From Paraburkholderia sp. BL23I1N1 (GTDB lineage Bacteria > Pseudomonadota > Gammaproteobacteria > Burkholderiales > Burkholderiaceae), in assembly GCF_003610295.1 (NCBI RefSeq), contig NZ_RAPV01000002.1, positions 310,001 through 374,000 on the forward strand: 64,000 bases of DNA, written 5' to 3'. The notes below the pieces were generated by a model. The model was not told the origin of the DNA. It worked only from the letters and a program-made list of their open reading frames with translations, and did no database searches. The position numbers were made by a program, and so were the translations under genes. Below are positions 12,042-21,218 of the stretch, in pieces; positions within the stretch are counted from its first letter, which is position 1, and each line of letters opens with the position of its first letter.

Positions 12042-12075
12042 CTCAGACAACAGCAACCTGAACGAAATTACAGGA

Positions 12076-12837
12076 CTAAGCCACTTTCTTGGCCAATCCC
12101 AGATACGTTTCGATCACGCGCGGATTCTGCGCCAGATCAGCCGCGGGCCCTTCCAGCGCCAGTTCGCCCGTTTCAAGCACGTAACCGTAGTCGGATATTT
12201 GCAGCGCAGCGCGTGCGTTCTGCTCGATCAGCAACGTCGCGACGCCCGTCTGCCGCAGCGCACTAATGATGTGAAAAATCTCCTTCACGATCAGCGGCGC
12301 GAGGCCCAGACTCGGCTCGTCGAGCATCAGCAAATCTGGTTTGCCCATCAATGCACGCCCGACTGCCAGCATCTGCCGTTCACCACCGGATAACGTCCCG
12401 GCTGCCTGCTTCCGGCGCTCTTTCAAGCGAGGAAACAACGTAAAGACCGGCTCGAGTTGAACGAGAAAGTTACGTTCCCCTGCCCGCTTGCGCCGATACG
12501 CGCCAAGAACCAGGTTGTCTTCAACGGTCATCGAAGCAAACAGCTCGCGCTTTTCCGGCACCAGGCACATACCGCGCGCGACCCGTTTTTCAACCGGCAC
12601 CGCGCTGACGTCTTCACCTTGATAGAGAACCGAGCCCTTCGCATGGCCCGTAGTCGGCAATGCGCCCATGATCGCGTTCAGCAGCGTGGACTTTCCCGCG
12701 CCATTCGGACCAATCACCGAGACGATCTGCCCGGGTCGCACTTTGATTGCCGCGCTGTGCAGTGCTTCGACCTTGCCATAGCGGACCGACAAACCGTTCA
12801 CGTCAAGAATCGGAGCCGCATTCATCGTGTTCTCCAT
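12076..12837 (-). CDS. livF: branched-chain amino-acid-type ABC transporter ATPase LivF
   Basis: Cytoplasmic ATPase subunit, about 253 aa, that powers uptake through LivH-LivM-type permeases. It has P-loop GPNGAGKST, signature LSGGERQML, Walker B LLMLDEPSLGLAP and the LivF-type TLLIEQN switch region. The start overlaps the end of the livM-livG fusion. GTG at 12840, ATG at 12837 and ATG at 12825 are all possible; the last has GGAG about 6 bases upstream. Substrate is not proven; the family takes up branched-chain amino acids, amides or related compounds. Confidence 0.93.
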   Translation of the reverse strand: MENTMNAAPILDVNGLSVRYGKVEALHSAAIKVRPGQIVSVIGPNGAGKSTLLNAIMGALPTTGHAKGSVLYQGEDVSAVPVEKRVARGMCLVPEKRELFASMTVEDNLVLGAYRRKRAGERNFLVQLEPVFTLFPRLKERRKQAAGTLSGGERQMLAVGRALMGKPDLLMLDEPSLGLAPLIVKEIFHIISALRQTGVATLLIEQNARAALQISDYGYVLETGELALEGPAADLAQNPRVIETYLGLAKKVA

Positions 12838-14621
12838 CACTCCACCCCGCCCAGATATGCCTCAAGCACCGCCGGATCTTGCTGGACATCCTGCGGCAAG
12901 CCCTCTGCGATCCGCGTACCGAATTCCATCACCACCAACCGATCGGTGAGGTTCATCACGAAATCCATGTCGTGCTCGACCAGCAACACGCTCATGCCTT
13001 CCGCCTTGAGACGGCGCAGCAAGTCCGCCAATTGCAGTTTTTCTTGATACCGCAGACCCGCGGCAGGTTCGTCCAGCAGCAGCAAGGTCGGGTCACAGCA
13101 CAGTGCGCGAGCAATTTCGAGAATCCGCTGCTGCCCCAACGCGAGGCTCCCCGCCTCGTCGTACATATGGTGCTCGAGTCCGACGCGGCGAATCTGGCGC
13201 GCCGCTTCGGCCATCAAACGCGCTTCTTCAGCACCGTTCAGCCGCGCAACGCTGCGCCACACACCGGCATGACCACGCAGATGTGCGCCGATCGCCACGT
13301 TCTCCAGCACCGTCATTCCCGGCAGCAGCTTGACGTGCTGGAAGGTGCGGCCGATGCCGCGCTTGACGATTTCACGCGAACTCAGTGAATCGATCCGCTC
13401 GTCGCGAAACGTGATTTCGCCGCTCGTCGCTTGCAGCACGCCCGTGACCAGATTGAAGGTGGTCGACTTGCCGGCGCCGTTCGGGCCAATCAGGCCGATG
13501 ATCTGCCCTGCTTTCACCTCGAAGCTGACATCGTTCACCGCGACCAACCCGCCGAACTGTTTGCGCGCCTTATTCACCGTCAGCAGGTTTTCACCCGCAG
13601 TCGGCTTGCTGCGCTGCGGCAACGGCTCCGTGTGATCCGGCACATGCGCGCGCGGCCCCTTCGGGAAAAACCGCGCGACAAACGGCCAGACACCCTGGCG
13701 AGCGTATTGCAGCAACAGCACCATCAGGATGCCGAACACGATCACTTCGAAGTTGCCATTCTCGCCAAGCAGCTTCGGCAGCAATGTTTGCAGATAGTCC
13801 TGCAACACCGTCAGGATCGCGGCACCGAGCACCGCGCCCCAGACATGCGACACGCCACCTACTACCGCCATGAACAGAAACTCGATGCCGTGGTTCAGAC
13901 CGAACGGCGTCGGATTCACCGCGCGCTGCAGATGCGCGTACAGAAAGCCCGAGATCGACGCCAACACCGCGGCGTAGACAAAGATCACCACACGCATCCA
14001 CGCCGTGTTGACGCCCATCGCTTCGGCCATCATGCCGCCACCGCGCAAGGCACGGATCGCCCGCCCCGGTCGGCTATTAAGCAGATTTTGAACAGAAATC
14101 ACCGCGCCGAGTACCACCACCCAGATCAGGTAATAGATATGGCGGCCGGATTCCAGGTTGATGCCAAAAACATTCAACACCGGAATTCCGTTGATGCCGT
14201 CGTACTTGCCGAGCATCTCCAGGTTGCCGAACAGATAGAACAGCGCGAGCCCCCACGCGATCGTGCCGAGCGGCAAAAAGTGGCCCGACAACCGCATCGT
14301 CACGAGCCCGAGCATCAGCGCGATCAACGCCGTCACCACCACGCCCGCGATCAGCGCGAGCCATGGCGAGACGCCATACGCCGTCGTCAGATACGCGGTC
14401 GCATAGGCGCCGATGCCGACGAACGCCGCCTGCCCGAAGCTCGTCATCCCGCCGATACCCGTCAACAACACGAGACCGATCGCGACGATCGAATACAGGC
14501 CAATGTAGTTAAGCAACGTCACCCAGTACTCAGGCACGTGAATCGGGTGCGGCAAAACCGGCAACGCGAACAGCACCACGAGGAACAACCAGAAGAACTT
14601 GTTTTGCATGATCCGTTTCAT
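12837..14621 (-). CDS. fused LivM permease and LivG ATPase
   Basis: A 594-aa fusion of two transporter parts that are usually separate. Residues 1 to about 320 are a LivM-type permease with many membrane helices and the motif GIGGMTSFGQAAFVGIGAYA. From about 346 an ABC ATPase follows, with P-loop GPNGAGKST at 379-387, the signature ALGQQRILEIARAL, and Walker B LLLLDEPAAGLR. A short basic/Pro-rich linker joins them. It lies 4 bases after livH and overlaps livF, so all are one operon. Expected to act in the inner membrane with LivH, LivF and a periplasmic binding protein. Confidence 0.93.
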   Translation of the reverse strand: MKRIMQNKFFWLFLVVLFALPVLPHPIHVPEYWVTLLNYIGLYSIVAIGLVLLTGIGGMTSFGQAAFVGIGAYATAYLTTAYGVSPWLALIAGVVVTALIALMLGLVTMRLSGHFLPLGTIAWGLALFYLFGNLEMLGKYDGINGIPVLNVFGINLESGRHIYYLIWVVVLGAVISVQNLLNSRPGRAIRALRGGGMMAEAMGVNTAWMRVVIFVYAAVLASISGFLYAHLQRAVNPTPFGLNHGIEFLFMAVVGGVSHVWGAVLGAAILTVLQDYLQTLLPKLLGENGNFEVIVFGILMVLLLQYARQGVWPFVARFFPKGPRAHVPDHTEPLPQRSKPTAGENLLTVNKARKQFGGLVAVNDVSFEVKAGQIIGLIGPNGAGKSTTFNLVTGVLQATSGEITFRDERIDSLSSREIVKRGIGRTFQHVKLLPGMTVLENVAIGAHLRGHAGVWRSVARLNGAEEARLMAEAARQIRRVGLEHHMYDEAGSLALGQQRILEIARALCCDPTLLLLDEPAAGLRYQEKLQLADLLRRLKAEGMSVLLVEHDMDFVMNLTDRLVVMEFGTRIAEGLPQDVQQDPAVLEAYLGGVE

Positions 14622-14625
14622 CGTG

Positions 14626-15681
14626 TCACTCCTCTTCCTCTTCCGAGTGCGGGCTGGCCAGACTCCGCCACAGCAGCACCGGGATGATCAGTGTGAACAC
14701 GATCACTTCCTTGTAAGCGCTCGCCCAGAACGACGAATACGACTCCAGCAGACCGACAAGGATCGAGCCTGCCGCAGCCAGCGGATAGCTGACCAGACCG
14801 CCGATAATCGCCCCTACAAAGCCCTTCAAGCCGATCAGGAAGCCCGAGTCGTAGTAGATCGTGGTCAAGGGAGCGACAAGGATGCCGCACAGCGCACCGA
14901 GGCCCGCAGCAAGCGTGAACGCGAGGCGCCCCGCTTGCGTCGTGCCGATGCCGACGAGGCGCGCGCCGAGCCGGTTCACCGAGGTCGCGCGCAAAGCCTT
15001 GCCCGAGATCGAGCGATCGAAATACAGATAGAGCGCGCCGATCAACACCGCCGCCGTGCCGACCACCCACAGGCTTTGCCCGGAAATCGACAGCGTGCCG
15101 AGATTAAAGGTCGCATCGGAAAACGCCGTGGTGCGCGAGCCTTCCGCACCGAACATCACGAGCCCAAGGCCGACCATCGCGAAGTGCACCGCCACCGCCA
15201 CGATCAACAGCAGCAGCGTGGTCGCTTCCGCGATCGGCTCATAGGCAAGCCGGTAGACGAACGGTCCCATCGGAATCACGATCAGCAGCGTCAACGCGAT
15301 CTGCGCGATCATCGGCAGTGGGTGCAGGAAGACACCCTGCGTGAGCGCGTAAACCGCGATCGGAAACAGCAGGTATTTGCCGACCAGCATCACCAGCGTG
15401 CGAGCCGCATGCCGGCGTCTTTCGGGATGCCGCGCGAGACCCGCTATCTCGACGACAAAGCATGCCGCGCCCATCGCCATCAGCAACCAGCACGTTGCCG
15501 GAAATTTTTGCGTCTGCAGTGCGGCGAGCGTCAGCGCGCCGTACGAAACAAACTCTCCCTGCGGGATAAAGATCACCCGCGTCACGGAGAACACCAGCAC
15601 CAGCGCGAGCGCGAGCAGCGCGTAAATTGCGCCGGTGGTGATCCCGTCCTGCGCGAGGATCGCCGCAATTGATAGATCCAT
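14626..15681 (-). CDS. livH: branched-chain amino-acid-type ABC transporter permease LivH
   Basis: Inner-membrane permease of 351 aa with about eight hydrophobic segments and the LivH hallmark near the N-terminus (YALLALALVLVFSVTRVIFI and IPQGEFV). It is longer than E. coli LivH (308 aa); the extra residues lie in a loop with His/Arg-rich ARHPERRRHAART around residue 85. The C-terminus ends in an acidic Ser/Glu tail. It is first of the three membrane and ATPase genes, downstream of a binding-protein gene. Confidence 0.93.
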   Translation of the reverse strand: MDLSIAAILAQDGITTGAIYALLALALVLVFSVTRVIFIPQGEFVSYGALTLAALQTQKFPATCWLLMAMGAACFVVEIAGLARHPERRRHAARTLVMLVGKYLLFPIAVYALTQGVFLHPLPMIAQIALTLLIVIPMGPFVYRLAYEPIAEATTLLLLIVAVAVHFAMVGLGLVMFGAEGSRTTAFSDATFNLGTLSISGQSLWVVGTAAVLIGALYLYFDRSISGKALRATSVNRLGARLVGIGTTQAGRLAFTLAAGLGALCGILVAPLTTIYYDSGFLIGLKGFVGAIIGGLVSYPLAAAGSILVGLLESYSSFWASAYKEVIVFTLIIPVLLWRSLASPHSEEEEE

Positions 15682-15775
15682 ACTTCCTCGTCCTGAAGCG
15701 TCGAATTCGAAACCGGGAAACAGTCATGGCGGCAAAACCCGCAGCCGGCCGCCAACCTGCAATGCCTGAAAAGGC

Positions 15776-15805
15776 GACCGCCGCGCCGGAATAGGCGCGG
15801 CGGTC
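15776..15805 (-). promoter_or_regulatory. GC-rich hairpin between binding-protein gene and livH
   Basis: GACCGCCGCGCC at 15776-15787 pairs perfectly with 15794-15805, with a 6-base loop. On the minus strand a short GCCTTTT follows. It may be a weak terminator or an mRNA-stabilising structure that lets the binding protein be made in excess over the permease. Confidence 0.55.
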
Positions 15806-15885
15806 GTCGCCATTGTCATCGAACAGAATGGCAATGCGGCGTCATGCGCCGCACGTTGCGCGAGAGGCGCGTACCGCTTTTGGTG

Positions 15886-17046
15886 TTAGTCGTTCTGCAG
15901 CTTCCACTTGCCGTCGACGATCTGCACGATCACGCGCGCGCGCTTGTCGAGGCCGTTGTGATCGGTCGTGCTGGTGTTCATGATGCCGTGCGAGACCGGG
16001 AGCTCCTTGATGTTTTCCAGTGCGCCACGCAGTGCCACACGGAACGCCTCAGTGCCCGGCTGAGCGGTCTTCAGTGCGACCGGAATCGCAGCTTGCAGCA
16101 TCTGGCCGGCGTCCCATGCGTGGCCGCCAAAGGTCGCCACCGAGCCCACGCCATATGCCTTCTCATACGCGGCCTTGTAGGCTTCCGACGACTTCTTCAC
16201 CGGATTCGAGTCCGGCAACTGGTCGGCCACCAGGATCGGGCCGGCCGGCAGCAATTCGCCTTCGCAATCCTTGCCGCACACGCGCAGGAAGTCGTTGTTG
16301 GCGACGCCGTGCGTCTGATAGACCTTGCCCTTGTAGCCACGCTCCTTGAGCGTCTTGGCCGGCAGCGCCGACGGCGTACCCGCGCCCGCGATCAGCACCG
16401 CATCCGGGTTCGCGCCCATCGTCTTCAGCACCTGGCCGGTCACCGATGCGTCGGTGCGGTTAAAGCGTTCGTTGGAGACGATCTTCAGATGATGTGCCGC
16501 GGCCGCAGCGGTGAAGACGTTGTTCCAGCCGTCGCCGTACGCATCCGCAAAGCCGATAAAGCCAACCGTCTTCACGCCGTGACGTTCCATGTAGTCGGCG
16601 ACTGCGTCAGCCATCAGGCTATCGTTTTGCGGCGGTTTGAAGGCCCATGCGCGCTTCGCGTCCATCGGCGAGATGATCGCCGCCGATGCCGCCAGCGAGA
16701 TCATCGGCGTCTTGCCTTCCGCTGCGGCATCGAGCATCGCCAGCGAATTCGGCGTGACGGTCGAACCGACGATGGCGTCGACGTGGTCCTCGTCGATCAG
16801 CTTGCGCGTGTTCTGCACGGCCTTGCCGGTGTCCGATGCATCGTCGAGGATGATGTATTGCACCGTCTTGCCGCCGATCTCTTTCGGCAGCAGCGCAATC
16901 GTGTTCTTTTCAGGAATCCCGAGCGATGCGGCCGGTCCCGTGGTGGACAGCGTGACACCGATTTTCACCTGCGCGAAGGCAGCGCCCGCGCCGCACATCA
17001 ACGCCATCGCGATACCGGTGCGTACCCATTGCTTTGTCTTTTTCAT
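15886..17046 (-). CDS. periplasmic substrate-binding protein of LivK/Leu-Ile-Val family
   Basis: Periplasmic receptor for the adjoining transporter, 386 aa from the ATG at 17046, which has GGAGA 7 bases upstream; an in-frame ATG at 17058 overlaps that site. It has a signal peptide of about 29 residues (cut near AAFA-QVKIG), then a type I periplasmic-binding fold (KIGVTLSTTGPAASLGIPEK). The ligand cannot be read from sequence. It is strongly similar along its length to the next binding protein (17481-18647), so the two look like tandem duplicates. Confidence 0.92.
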   Translation of the reverse strand: MKKTKQWVRTGIAMALMCGAGAAFAQVKIGVTLSTTGPAASLGIPEKNTIALLPKEIGGKTVQYIILDDASDTGKAVQNTRKLIDEDHVDAIVGSTVTPNSLAMLDAAAEGKTPMISLAASAAIISPMDAKRAWAFKPPQNDSLMADAVADYMERHGVKTVGFIGFADAYGDGWNNVFTAAAAAHHLKIVSNERFNRTDASVTGQVLKTMGANPDAVLIAGAGTPSALPAKTLKERGYKGKVYQTHGVANNDFLRVCGKDCEGELLPAGPILVADQLPDSNPVKKSSEAYKAAYEKAYGVGSVATFGGHAWDAGQMLQAAIPVALKTAQPGTEAFRVALRGALENIKELPVSHGIMNTSTTDHNGLDKRARVIVQIVDGKWKLQND

Positions 17047-17416
17047 GCAAGTCTCCAAACGCTTTGAAGCGCGTATCTGTAATCCGGCTCACGAGCCGGG
17101 TGTCTGAATCTAGTTATAGGGTTCAGGCATGCCAAGCATGGTTTTCCCTGCTCTGCATCAATGCCTTCGCCGTTCTGGTGCCACTCCCCTGCTGCGAACC
17201 ATGACTGCGATTTCTTATGCACGAAACACTAACATGTTAGTAGTATTGCGTTCTGCATCATCCACGGTCAATAGACTGTCGCCCGAATGCGGGTTTGTCC
17301 TGAAACCGGCGGCTTGAGCCGCCTTTTGAGCGCTCATCCCTTACTTGTCCTTCACTCGTCCTTCACTTGACCAACGTCCAACGCACTTCATGCACCGCCG
17401 TTCATCAAACGCGGGC
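17047..17416. other. intergenic region upstream of a binding-protein gene, no gene seen
   Basis: About 370 bases with a lower GC content than neighbours, for example AACACTAACATGTTAGTAGT around 17230. It should hold the promoter of the binding-protein gene to its left. I could not pick one promoter with confidence. Confidence 0.4.
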
Positions 17417-17420
17417 ACTA

Positions 17421-17451
17421 AAAAAGACGCGTCAACTGCACGCGTCTTTTT
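17421..17451 (-). terminator. intrinsic terminator of the lone binding-protein gene
   Basis: AAAAAGACGCGT (17421-17432) pairs with ACGCGTCTTTTT (17440-17451) around a 7-base loop. On the minus strand the stem is followed by a T-run, 30 bases after the stop of the gene at 17481. The A/T tracts on both sides would allow termination in both directions. Confidence 0.85.
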
Positions 17452-17480
17452 GATGGGGTTCCGTATCGCTTCGCCTTCGC

Positions 17481-18647
17481 TCAGTCGCCGGACAGCTTCC
17501 ACTTGCCGCCGACGATCTCCACCATCACGCGCGCCCGCTGGTCGAGGCCAGCGTGGTCGTTCGCGCTCATGTTGAAGATGCCGTGGGAAGCGGGCATGTC
17601 TTTGGTGTTTTCAAGTGCCGCACGCAATGCTTCACGGAACGCAGGCGTGCCCGGTTGACCTTTCTTCAGCGCAAGCGGAATCGCGCGTTGCAGCAGCAAG
17701 CCTGCATCCCACGCGTGACCGCCGAATGTCGATACCGACCCGGCGCCGTACGCGGTCTCATACGCATGCTTGTATGCGAGCGCGGTCTTCTTCACCGGGT
17801 TCGAATCGGGCAGTTGGTCAGCAACCAGCAGCGGACCAGCCGGCAGATAGGTGCCTTCGCAATCCTTGCCACACACGCGCAGGAAGTCATTGTTGGCGAC
17901 GCCATGCGTCTGATAATACTTGCCCTTGTAACCGCGTTCCTTGAGGGTTTTTTGCGGCAACGCGGCGGGGGTGCCTGCGCCAGCGATCAATACCGCATCA
18001 GGATTCTGCGACATGATCTTCAGCACCTGACCGGTCACCGAAGCGTCGTTGCGTGCGAAACGTTCGTTTGCAACGATCTTGATCTTCGCGAGATCGGCCG
18101 CCTTGCCGAATTCCTTGAACCAGCTCTCGCCGTACGCATCGGCAAAGCCGACGAATCCGACCGTCTTCACACCGTGATTCGCCATGTGCTGCGCGATCGC
18201 GGTAGCCATCAGAATGTCGTTTTGCGGTGTCTTGAAGACCCACGCGCGCTTCGCATCCATTGGTTCGACAATGCTCGCCGCCGCAGCCATGGAGATCATC
18301 GGCGTGGTGCTTTCGGCGGCGACGTCGATCATGGCCAGCGAGTTCGGCACGACGGTCGAGCCGATCAACGCATCCACATGATCTTCGCTTGTGAGCTTGC
18401 GCGCGTTCTTGACGGCTTGGGTCGAGTCTGTAGCGTCGTCGAGCACGATGTAGTCGACTTTCTGGCCCGCCACTTCTTTAGGCAGCAGCGCGATCGTGTT
18501 CTTTTCCGGAATGCCGAGCGATGCAGCCGGCCCCGTTGCCGAGACCGTCACGCCGATTTTCACGTCCGCGAATGCATGGCCGCTCCATGCCGCGGATACT
18601 CCGGTGGCGACCAATGCCGCGCTCATCCAACGCAATGCCGACTTCAT
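17481..18647 (-). CDS. second periplasmic substrate-binding protein of LivK family
   Basis: 388-aa receptor with a signal peptide (MKSALRWMSAALVATGVSAA, cut near HAFA-DVKIG) followed by a mature protein closely matching the 15886-17046 product: both have KIGVT-SATGPAASLGIPEKN, the ACGKDCEG-like segment VCGKDCEG and QLPDSNPVKK. GAGGAG precedes the ATG. It has its own terminator and no permease genes directly downstream, so it probably feeds one of the two neighbouring transporters with a different ligand. Inference only. Confidence 0.92.
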   Translation of the reverse strand: MKSALRWMSAALVATGVSAAWSGHAFADVKIGVTVSATGPAASLGIPEKNTIALLPKEVAGQKVDYIVLDDATDSTQAVKNARKLTSEDHVDALIGSTVVPNSLAMIDVAAESTTPMISMAAAASIVEPMDAKRAWVFKTPQNDILMATAIAQHMANHGVKTVGFVGFADAYGESWFKEFGKAADLAKIKIVANERFARNDASVTGQVLKIMSQNPDAVLIAGAGTPAALPQKTLKERGYKGKYYQTHGVANNDFLRVCGKDCEGTYLPAGPLLVADQLPDSNPVKKTALAYKHAYETAYGAGSVSTFGGHAWDAGLLLQRAIPLALKKGQPGTPAFREALRAALENTKDMPASHGIFNMSANDHAGLDQRARVMVEIVGGKWKLSGD

Positions 18648-18680
18648 CCCGCTCCTCGATCTACCCCGTTATTCATTCGA

Positions 18681-18704
18681 ATTTAAATCCACGGATTTAA
18701 ATCC
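18681..18704. repeat. short direct repeats ATTTAAATCC upstream of the binding-protein gene
   Basis: ATTTAAATCC occurs at 18681-18690 and again at 18695-18704, 14 bases apart. The second forms part of the perfect palindrome GGATTTAAATCC (18693-18704). It lies about 35-55 bases upstream of the ATG at 18647 and is a possible operator. Confidence 0.5.
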
Positions 18705-18861
18705 CCGACCCAGCGGTCGGTGAATGGCGAGTTTAGCGGACGAAAGCCCCGCGCTGCAAGCATTTTGCAGGGTAGCGGCAGGTGAAATTGGGCGTGGCTC
18801 GGTGAATAAAAAAGGGTCACCGAATTAGCGGCAGATTTGAATGGTGCTTTATGAAAAGTAC

Positions 18862-18904
18862 AAATAAAAAAAAGCGCTGTTGGATATCAATCCAACAGCG
18901 CTTT
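18862..18904 (-). terminator. intrinsic terminator of the second liv operon
   Basis: AAAGCGCTGTTGGA (18871-18884) pairs perfectly with TCCAACAGCGCTTT (18891-18904), loop 6 bases. On the minus strand it is followed by a run of T (plus A-run 18862-18873). It lies about 265 bases past the livM stop; the stretch 18905-19167 between them holds no gene I can support. Confidence 0.85.
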
Positions 18905-19167
18905 CGTCTGGGCACTGAGTGCCTCATTGTCTCCTCGTTCTCCACCTGCAAATTTCGCGATGCATCAGAACTGCATGAAGATTAAACGAGCACCTAACTG
19001 TTTACAACTAGCAATTACCCTAGTGGTGCACTGCGGCACAAATTTGGGGCACGTTCTGCGCCGCTTTGCACTCTGGGCCTCATCGCCGCGCAACGCACGA
19101 TCCGGCTTGATTTTAAGGACCGTCGAATTATATCGGATGCCGAAGCAATCTAAAATTTTGCGTCAAT

Positions 19168-20142
19168 TCAGGCGCGCAACGGCCGCACTCGCGCGACGAT
19201 CTCACCGACAATGCCGCGCCGGAACGCCAGCACGCAGGCAATGAAAATCACACCCGTCACGATGGTCACGGATTCGCCCAGCGACCGGAACCATTCAACC
19301 CCGGTTGTCGTTGCTAGCGCCGTGCCGATATCGCCGAGCCGGTCTTCGAGCGCAACGATCAGCGCCGCGCCGAGCAGCGGCCCGAACAGCGTGCCCATGC
19401 CGCCAACCAGCGTCATCAGAATCACCAGGCCCGACATGGTCCAGTACGCGTCGCTCAGTGTTTCGAAGCCCTGCACCAGCACCTTCAGCGAACCCGCCAA
19501 ACCGGCGAGCCCTGCGGAGAGAATGAAGGCCAGCAGCTTGAAGCGATCAGTGTCATAACCGAGCGACACGGCACGCGGCTCGTTCTCCTTGATCGCTATC
19601 AGCACCTGCCCGAACGGCGAGTGCACGATTCGCACAATCAGCAGGAACGCCAGCACCATCACGGCCAGCACGACAAAGTACAGCGTCACATCCGACGACA
19701 GATCCAGCAGGCCGAACAGCTTGCCGCGCGGCACGCCTTGCAGGCCATCCTCGCCGTGCGTGAACGGCGCTTGCAGGAACACGAAGTAGACCATCTGCGC
19801 GAGCGCCAGCGTCACCATCGCAAAGTAGATACCCTGCCGACGGATCGCAAACAGGCCGACCACGAGCCCAAGCAGCGTCGCGGCGGCGGTGCCGGCCAGT
19901 ACGCCCAACTCCGGAGAGAAGCCGAGCGTCTGCATCGCGTAGCCGGTGACATAACCGGCCGAGGCGAGAAACATGGCATGGCCGAACGAGAGCAAACCCG
20001 TGTACCCGATCAGCAGATTGAAAGCCGCCGCGAACAACGCGAAGCACAGGACCTTCATGACGAATAGCGGATAGATGCCGAGGACGGGCACCGCAAGAAG
20101 CGCGACCAGTAGCACGGCGTAGAGCACTTTTCTCTGCATCAT
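19168..20142 (-). CDS. livM: branched-chain amino-acid-type ABC transporter permease LivM
   Basis: Inner-membrane permease of 324 aa. The true start is the ATG at 20142 (MMQRKVLYAVLLVALLAVPV), which overlaps the livH stop as ATGA; the open frame extends upstream to 20853 only as an overlap artefact. It contains the LivM motif IGYTGLLSFGHAMFLASAGY and the EAA-like loop IKENEPRAVSLGYDTDRFK. Last gene of the operon livG-F-K-H-M. Confidence 0.93.
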   Translation of the reverse strand: MMQRKVLYAVLLVALLAVPVLGIYPLFVMKVLCFALFAAAFNLLIGYTGLLSFGHAMFLASAGYVTGYAMQTLGFSPELGVLAGTAAATLLGLVVGLFAIRRQGIYFAMVTLALAQMVYFVFLQAPFTHGEDGLQGVPRGKLFGLLDLSSDVTLYFVVLAVMVLAFLLIVRIVHSPFGQVLIAIKENEPRAVSLGYDTDRFKLLAFILSAGLAGLAGSLKVLVQGFETLSDAYWTMSGLVILMTLVGGMGTLFGPLLGAALIVALEDRLGDIGTALATTTGVEWFRSLGESVTIVTGVIFIACVLAFRRGIVGEIVARVRPLRA

Positions 20143-21023
20143 TTTTCCTTGCCGAAGAGACCCGCCGGGCGCACCAGCAACACGAGCGCCATGATCACGA
20201 AGACCACGGTCGCCGAGGCTTCCGGGTAAAACACGCGCGTCAGCCCTTCGACCACGCCAAGCATCAGCCCAGTCAGAATCGAGCCCATGATCGAACCCAT
20301 GCCGCCGATCACGACCACCGCGAACACGGTGATGATCATGGGCTGGCCCATCAATGGCGAGACCTGAATCACCGGCGCGGCCAGCACGCCGGCGAACGCC
20401 GCCAGCGCGACGCCGAAGCCATACGTGAGCGTGATCATCAACGGTACGTTGATGCCGAACGCCTCGACCAGTTTGGGATTTTCGGTGCCCGCGCGCAGAT
20501 AGGCGCCAAGGCGCGTCTTCTCGATCACGAACCACGTCGCGAAGCAGACCACGAGCGATGCCACCACCACCCAAGCGCGATAATTCGGCAAGAACATGAA
20601 GCCGAGATCGGTCGCACCGGAGAGCGCCGACGGCACGTCGTACGGCTGGCCGGACGAACCGTAGATCGAGCGGAACACGCCTTCGACAACCAGCGTGAGC
20701 CCAAAGGTGAGCAGCAGCCCATACAGGTGATCGAGTCTGTAGAGCCAGCGCAGCATCGAGCGTTCGATCACGATGCCGAACACGCCGACGATCAGCGGGG
20801 CGAGCACCAGCATCACCCAGTATGGCAAGCCGAAATACGACAGACCCATCCACGCGAGCATCGCGCCAAGCATGAACAACGCGCCGTGCGCGAAATTGAT
20901 TACGTTGAGCAAGCCGAAGATCACGGCCAGGCCCAAGCTCAGAATCGCGTAGAACGAGCCGTTCACGAGCCCCAGCAGCAACTGGCTCAGCATCGCCGGT
21001 AGCGGAACGCCAAAGATTTCCAT
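20139..21023 (-). CDS. livH: branched-chain amino-acid-type ABC transporter permease LivH
   Basis: 294-aa inner-membrane permease with the family opening LLLGLVNGSFYAILSLGLAV and INFAHGALFMLGAML, and the C-terminal IGGMGSIMGSILTGLMLGVV loop. Length is typical of LivH. It overlaps livM by 4 bases and follows livK after 195 bases that contain a strong hairpin. Confidence 0.94.
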   Translation of the reverse strand: MEIFGVPLPAMLSQLLLGLVNGSFYAILSLGLAVIFGLLNVINFAHGALFMLGAMLAWMGLSYFGLPYWVMLVLAPLIVGVFGIVIERSMLRWLYRLDHLYGLLLTFGLTLVVEGVFRSIYGSSGQPYDVPSALSGATDLGFMFLPNYRAWVVVASLVVCFATWFVIEKTRLGAYLRAGTENPKLVEAFGINVPLMITLTYGFGVALAAFAGVLAAPVIQVSPLMGQPMIITVFAVVVIGGMGSIMGSILTGLMLGVVEGLTRVFYPEASATVVFVIMALVLLVRPAGLFGKEK

Positions 21024-21082
21024 TGAAGCCTTAATCCCTTAAGCCAGCGCCAAGATGAGATCGGTTACGCACAATCCAGCCG

Positions 21083-21117
21083 GCGTGCGATCGGCGAGAC
21101 ATCCGCCGATCGCACGC
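21083..21117 (-). promoter_or_regulatory. strong hairpin between livK and livH
   Basis: GCGTGCGATCGGCG (21083-21096) pairs perfectly with 21104-21117 around a 7-base loop. No T-run follows on the minus strand, so it looks like an mRNA-stabilising or processing structure downstream of the binding-protein gene rather than a terminator. Confidence 0.6.
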
Positions 21118-21218
21118 GGCATATGAAGCGGTTTGCCGTCCGTCTGTGTACCAAAACGGCACCGCGCATCGCCTGACACGCAAGGCAGACAGACGGTCAT
21201 CTGGTTATCAGCCTGCGC

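Noticed and set aside
13431..15672. Long plus-strand frames (418 aa and 357 aa) over livM-livG and livH
   Set aside because: Antisense shadows with extreme Arg/His/Gln content and no recognisable domain, over clearly real genes.
15844..18686. 407-aa and 377-aa plus-strand frames over the two binding-protein genes
   Set aside because: They resemble each other only because the sense genes are duplicates; sense frames have signal peptides and domain motifs.
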